Positions 61,692 to 64,000 of a stretch of 64,000 nt of DNA are shown one piece after another. A program made the position numbers and the translations under genes. The stretch covers positions 329,597 to 393,596 of the forward strand of contig JAXOFM010000004.1 in the NCBI GenBank assembly GCA_044841755.1. Reading direction: 5' to 3'. Under the pieces are notes generated by a model. The model saw nothing but the letters and a program-made list of their open reading frames with translations, was not told where the DNA came from and ran no database searches. The DNA comes from CAZAPO01 sp044841755 (GTDB lineage Bacteria > Bacteroidota > Bacteroidia > Flavobacteriales > Flavobacteriaceae). Every line of letters begins with the position of its first letter. Positions within the stretch are counted from its first letter, which is position 1.

Positions 61692-63641
61692 TTATACTTT
61701 AAACTGTTTTAATGTTTTACCAATTTCGGCTTCAACAATTTTTGAAAATTCATCTACACTAATCATGCCTAAATCTTCACCACCATGTTGACGAACCGTA
61801 ATCTTATTTTCTTTTTCTTCGTTCTCACCAACAATAATCATGTATGGAATCTTCGCCATTTCAGCTTCTCTAATCTTCCTTCCCATGGTCTCATTCCTGT
61901 TGTCAACGAGGGCGCGAATTTCGTTATTTTGAAGCAAATTTAAAACTTTTTCGGCGTATTTTTCGTATTTCTCGCTAATAGACAGTACAATAGCTTGCTC
62001 TGGCATTAACCAAAGCGGAAAATTACCACCAGTATGTTCTAGTAAAATTGCAACGAAACGCTCCATACTTCCAAATGGTGCACGATGTATCATCACTGGC
62101 CTGTGGAGCTCATTATCACTGCCTTTATAGGTAAGATCAAAACGCTCCGGAAGGTTGTAATCAACTTGAATTGTACCTAGCTGCCACTGTCTTCCTAAAG
62201 CATCTTTTACCATGAAATCTAGCTTAGGTCCATAAAAGGCTGCTTCACCAGTTTCAATGACATAATCTAATCCTTTATCTTTTGCTGCATTTATGATTGC
62301 TTGTTCTGCTTTATCCCAATTTTCAGTACTACCAATATATTTATCTGGATTTTCAGGATCACGTAAAGAAACTTGAGCAGTGAAATTTTCAAATCCAAGC
62401 GAACCAAACACATAAAGTACAAGATCGATTACATTCTTAAACTCTGCATCTAACTGATCTGGTGTACAAAAAATATGAGCATCATCTTGTGTAAATCCAC
62501 GTACTCTAGTTAATCCATGAAGCTCACCACTTTGCTCATATCTATAAACTGTACCGAATTCAGCATAGCGTTTAGGTAATTCTCTATAACTAAAAGGTTT
62601 GGCATTGTATATTTCACAATGATGTGGACAGTTCATTGGTTTTAGTAAGAACTCTTCATCTTCCTTTGGAGTTTTGATTGGTTGAAAGCTGTCTTCACCA
62701 TACTTTGCATAGTGACCTGAAGTTACATATAGCTCTTTTTGACCAATATGTGGCGTGACCACCATTTCATATCCAGCAAGTTGTTGTGCCTTCTTAAGAA
62801 AGTTTTCTAATCTATTTCTTAGCGCAGCTCCTTTAGGTAGCCAAAGTGGTAACCCTTGTCCAACTTTTTGAGAAAAAGTAAAAAGCTCTAGTTGCTTTCC
62901 TAATTTTCTATGATCACGTTTTTTAGCTTCTTCAAGAAGTTCTAAGTATTCTTTTAACTCTTTTTGTTTTGGAAATGAAATACCATAAACACGAGTTAAT
63001 TGTTTATTGTTTTCGTCTCCTCTCCAATAAGCTCCTGCTACACTTAAAACCTTAACAGCTTTTACAATTCCTGTGTTTGGAATGTGTCCACCACGACATA
63101 AATCGGTAAAAGTTGAATGATCACAAAATGTGATGTCACCATCTTCAAGGTTTTCAATTAGTTCTACCTTATATTCATTACCTTGTTCTGTGTAAAGAGC
63201 CAATGCCTCAGCTTTAGAAACTGATTTCATTTTGAATTCATGCTTACCTCTAGCAATCTCCAGCATTTTATCTTCAATGGTTTTGAAATCTTTATCCGAA
63301 ATTGCTCTATCGTCACCAAGATCCACATCATAATAGAAGCCATTCTCAATTGCTGGTCCAATTGATAGCTTTACTCCAGGATATAGTTCCTCTAAAGCTT
63401 GAGCCAATATATGCGAAGATGAATGCCAAAAAGCTTGTTTGCCTTTTTCATCTCTCCATGTATATAACATAAGGTTACCATCGGTGGTTATCTCGGTAGA
63501 AGTTTCAATTATTGTATCATTGAATTTTGCCGAAATTACATTTCTTGCAAAACCCTCACTTATATCTTTTGCAATATCCATTGCGGTTAAGCTATTTTCA
63601 TAACTTCTAACACTACCATCTGGTAAAGTAATATTGATCAT
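61692..63641 (-). CDS. thrS: Threonyl-tRNA synthetase
   Basis: A 649-aa class II synthetase. It has the TGS domain (1 to about 60, INITLPDGSVRSYENSLTAM), the N2 editing domain (about 65-230, with HSSSHILAQAL and the CxxH-type GGHIPNTG) and the catalytic core (LLKPMNCPHHCEIY, zinc Cys/His). The anticodon-binding domain is C-terminal (ALVDNRNETMGRKIREAEMAK). The start is MINITLPDGS (63641). A longer frame to 63695 would overlap the promoter. It heads the thrS-infC-rpmI-rplT operon. Confidence 0.96.
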   Translation of the reverse strand: MINITLPDGSVRSYENSLTAMDIAKDISEGFARNVISAKFNDTIIETSTEITTDGNLMLYTWRDEKGKQAFWHSSSHILAQALEELYPGVKLSIGPAIENGFYYDVDLGDDRAISDKDFKTIEDKMLEIARGKHEFKMKSVSKAEALALYTEQGNEYKVELIENLEDGDITFCDHSTFTDLCRGGHIPNTGIVKAVKVLSVAGAYWRGDENNKQLTRVYGISFPKQKELKEYLELLEEAKKRDHRKLGKQLELFTFSQKVGQGLPLWLPKGAALRNRLENFLKKAQQLAGYEMVVTPHIGQKELYVTSGHYAKYGEDSFQPIKTPKEDEEFLLKPMNCPHHCEIYNAKPFSYRELPKRYAEFGTVYRYEQSGELHGLTRVRGFTQDDAHIFCTPDQLDAEFKNVIDLVLYVFGSLGFENFTAQVSLRDPENPDKYIGSTENWDKAEQAIINAAKDKGLDYVIETGEAAFYGPKLDFMVKDALGRQWQLGTIQVDYNLPERFDLTYKGSDNELHRPVMIHRAPFGSMERFVAILLEHTGGNFPLWLMPEQAIVLSISEKYEKYAEKVLNLLQNNEIRALVDNRNETMGRKIREAEMAKIPYMIIVGENEEKENKITVRQHGGEDLGMISVDEFSKIVEAEIGKTLKQFKV

Positions 63642-63664
63642 AAATCTTTTAAAAAAATAAAGCG

Positions 63665-63695
63665 CAAAGATAATAGTATAAAGATTTACATACAA
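63665..63695 (-). promoter_or_regulatory. Promoter of the thrS operon
   Basis: On the minus strand, TTG (63693-63695), 20 nt, then TATCTTTG (63665-63672); the ATG at 63641 follows 23 nt later. Its position rejects the longer thrS frame. Confidence 0.7.
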
Positions 63696-63839
63696 TATAT
63701 ATATGATGTATAATTTTGAGTTATTTATTCCTTAATTATTTTGCTATTCGCTTTGGCTTGGTTTGGAATTTCTTTTTGTGATAAGTTGTTGGTGTTTAGG
63801 GTTATGAGATTGTGGTTTTAAAAAAAGTTCAAAAAAGTG

Positions 63840-63869
63840 TTGTTTGGAATAAAAAGGGTTTTATATTTG
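63840..63869 (+). promoter_or_regulatory. Tandem promoter P1 (stable-RNA type)
   Basis: TTG (63840-63842), 19 nt, TATATTTG (63862-63869), preceded by an A-rich stretch with GTTC. A near copy follows 93 bp downstream. Confidence 0.6.
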
Positions 63870-63930
63870 CGCGCTCAAAATCTGGGGAATTTTGGTAAAA
63901 AAAAATTTTTCAAAAAAAGTTCAAAAAGGT

Positions 63931-63962
63931 TTTGTTGGAATAAAAAAAGGGTTTTATATTTG
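63931..63962 (+). promoter_or_regulatory. Tandem promoter P2 (stable-RNA type)
   Basis: TTTG (63931-63934), 20 nt, TATATTTG (63955-63962). It shares AAAAAAAGTTCAAAAA upstream and GGGTTTTATATTTGC with P1. Strong AT-rich tandem promoters of this form usually drive rRNA operons. Confidence 0.65.
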
Positions 63963-64000
63963 CACCCGCTTATCGCAGGAATGGGATAAGAGAAGAAGAA

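Larger units (their letters stand above)
63642..64000. other. Non-coding end region (359 bp)
   Basis: This stretch holds the thrS promoter on the left and two tandem plus-strand promoters on the right (63840-63962). In between (63700-63820) only AT-rich sequence is seen; no gene is supported. The last 30 bases probably belong to the leader of a stable-RNA operon. Confidence 0.6.

Noticed and set aside
63642..63695. Longer N-terminus for ThrS
   Set aside because: The extension overlaps a good promoter (TTG-N20-TATCTTTG), and INITLPDGS is the family start.

Overview
The window is AT-rich chromosomal DNA of a marine-type Flavobacteriaceae (Bacteroidota). Four lines of sequence evidence support this. 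Promoters follow the Bacteroidota pattern (TTTG/TTG, about 19-20 nt, TAnnTTTG). One secreted protein carries a C-terminal type IX secretion sorting domain (spondin protein, 10487-11434). Several proteins are lineage-typical: the long NusB, the PUR/DUF3276 protein, split transketolase and CrtYcd-type lycopene cyclase. Carotenoid genes suggest a yellow, zeaxanthin-type pigment. No transposase, integrase, phage structural gene or CRISPR array is visible.

Layout. 1-9.4 kb: a cut GNAT gene, a redoxin, csaA, a BASS transporter and plsC; then a PUR-like protein, an ABC exporter, nusB, a DUF1573 lipoprotein, yajC, a YdeI-like protein and pepT. 9.4-20.7 kb: pyrD, a T9SS spondin protein, HMG-CoA lyase, a porin/FMN-binding/membrane-protein operon behind a perfect 13-bp palindrome, ferritin, a 46-aa Cys/Lys-rich peptide, a sterol-desaturase-like protein, guaB, and three small-metabolism genes. 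20.7-32.1 kb: three overlapping periplasmic-chaperone genes (PpiC, lipoprotein, SurA), a MoxR ATPase, aconitase, a Crp/Fnr regulator and cell-envelope proteins. 32.1-36.6 kb: a carotenoid operon in the order carH-like regulator, crtI, crtB, crtZ, crtYcd. Next come tRNA-Lys and tRNA-Leu. 37-49.6 kb: aroK, a pyrR-like gene, an S4 protein, an FKBP lipoprotein, split transketolase, tgt, an LptF/G permease, an EamA transporter, accA, dnaB and a conserved secreted protein. 57-63.7 kb: a large TolB-amidohydrolase, then thrS-infC-rpmI-rplT. The window ends in two tandem strong promoters that probably drive a stable-RNA operon beyond the edge.

The standout is 49.7-57.0 kb. Six tightly packed minus-strand genes encode, in transcription order: (1) a three-TM TolB-like/TPR sensor; (2) a single-TM coiled-coil protein carrying four copies of an octapeptide DGSSIIPK; (3) a caspase (C14) protease fused to an alpha/beta-hydrolase and a C-terminal TPR/TRAF-binding-like region; (4) a 74-aa PGDYG-like protein; (5) a TIR-domain protein with two TM segments; (6) a TM coiled-coil protein. 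Divergent from them is a 116-aa gene that is almost only the same octapeptide, twelve perfect protein copies encoded by twelve different DNA sequences. The two-protein repeat, placed beside a caspase and a TIR domain, looks like an undescribed membrane-associated signalling or defence module. The repeat could be the protease substrate, a decoy or a docking element.

Limits: all calls come from reading the sequence and family knowledge. No search, fold prediction or composition calculation was run. Transmembrane, coiled-coil and domain borders are estimates by eye.
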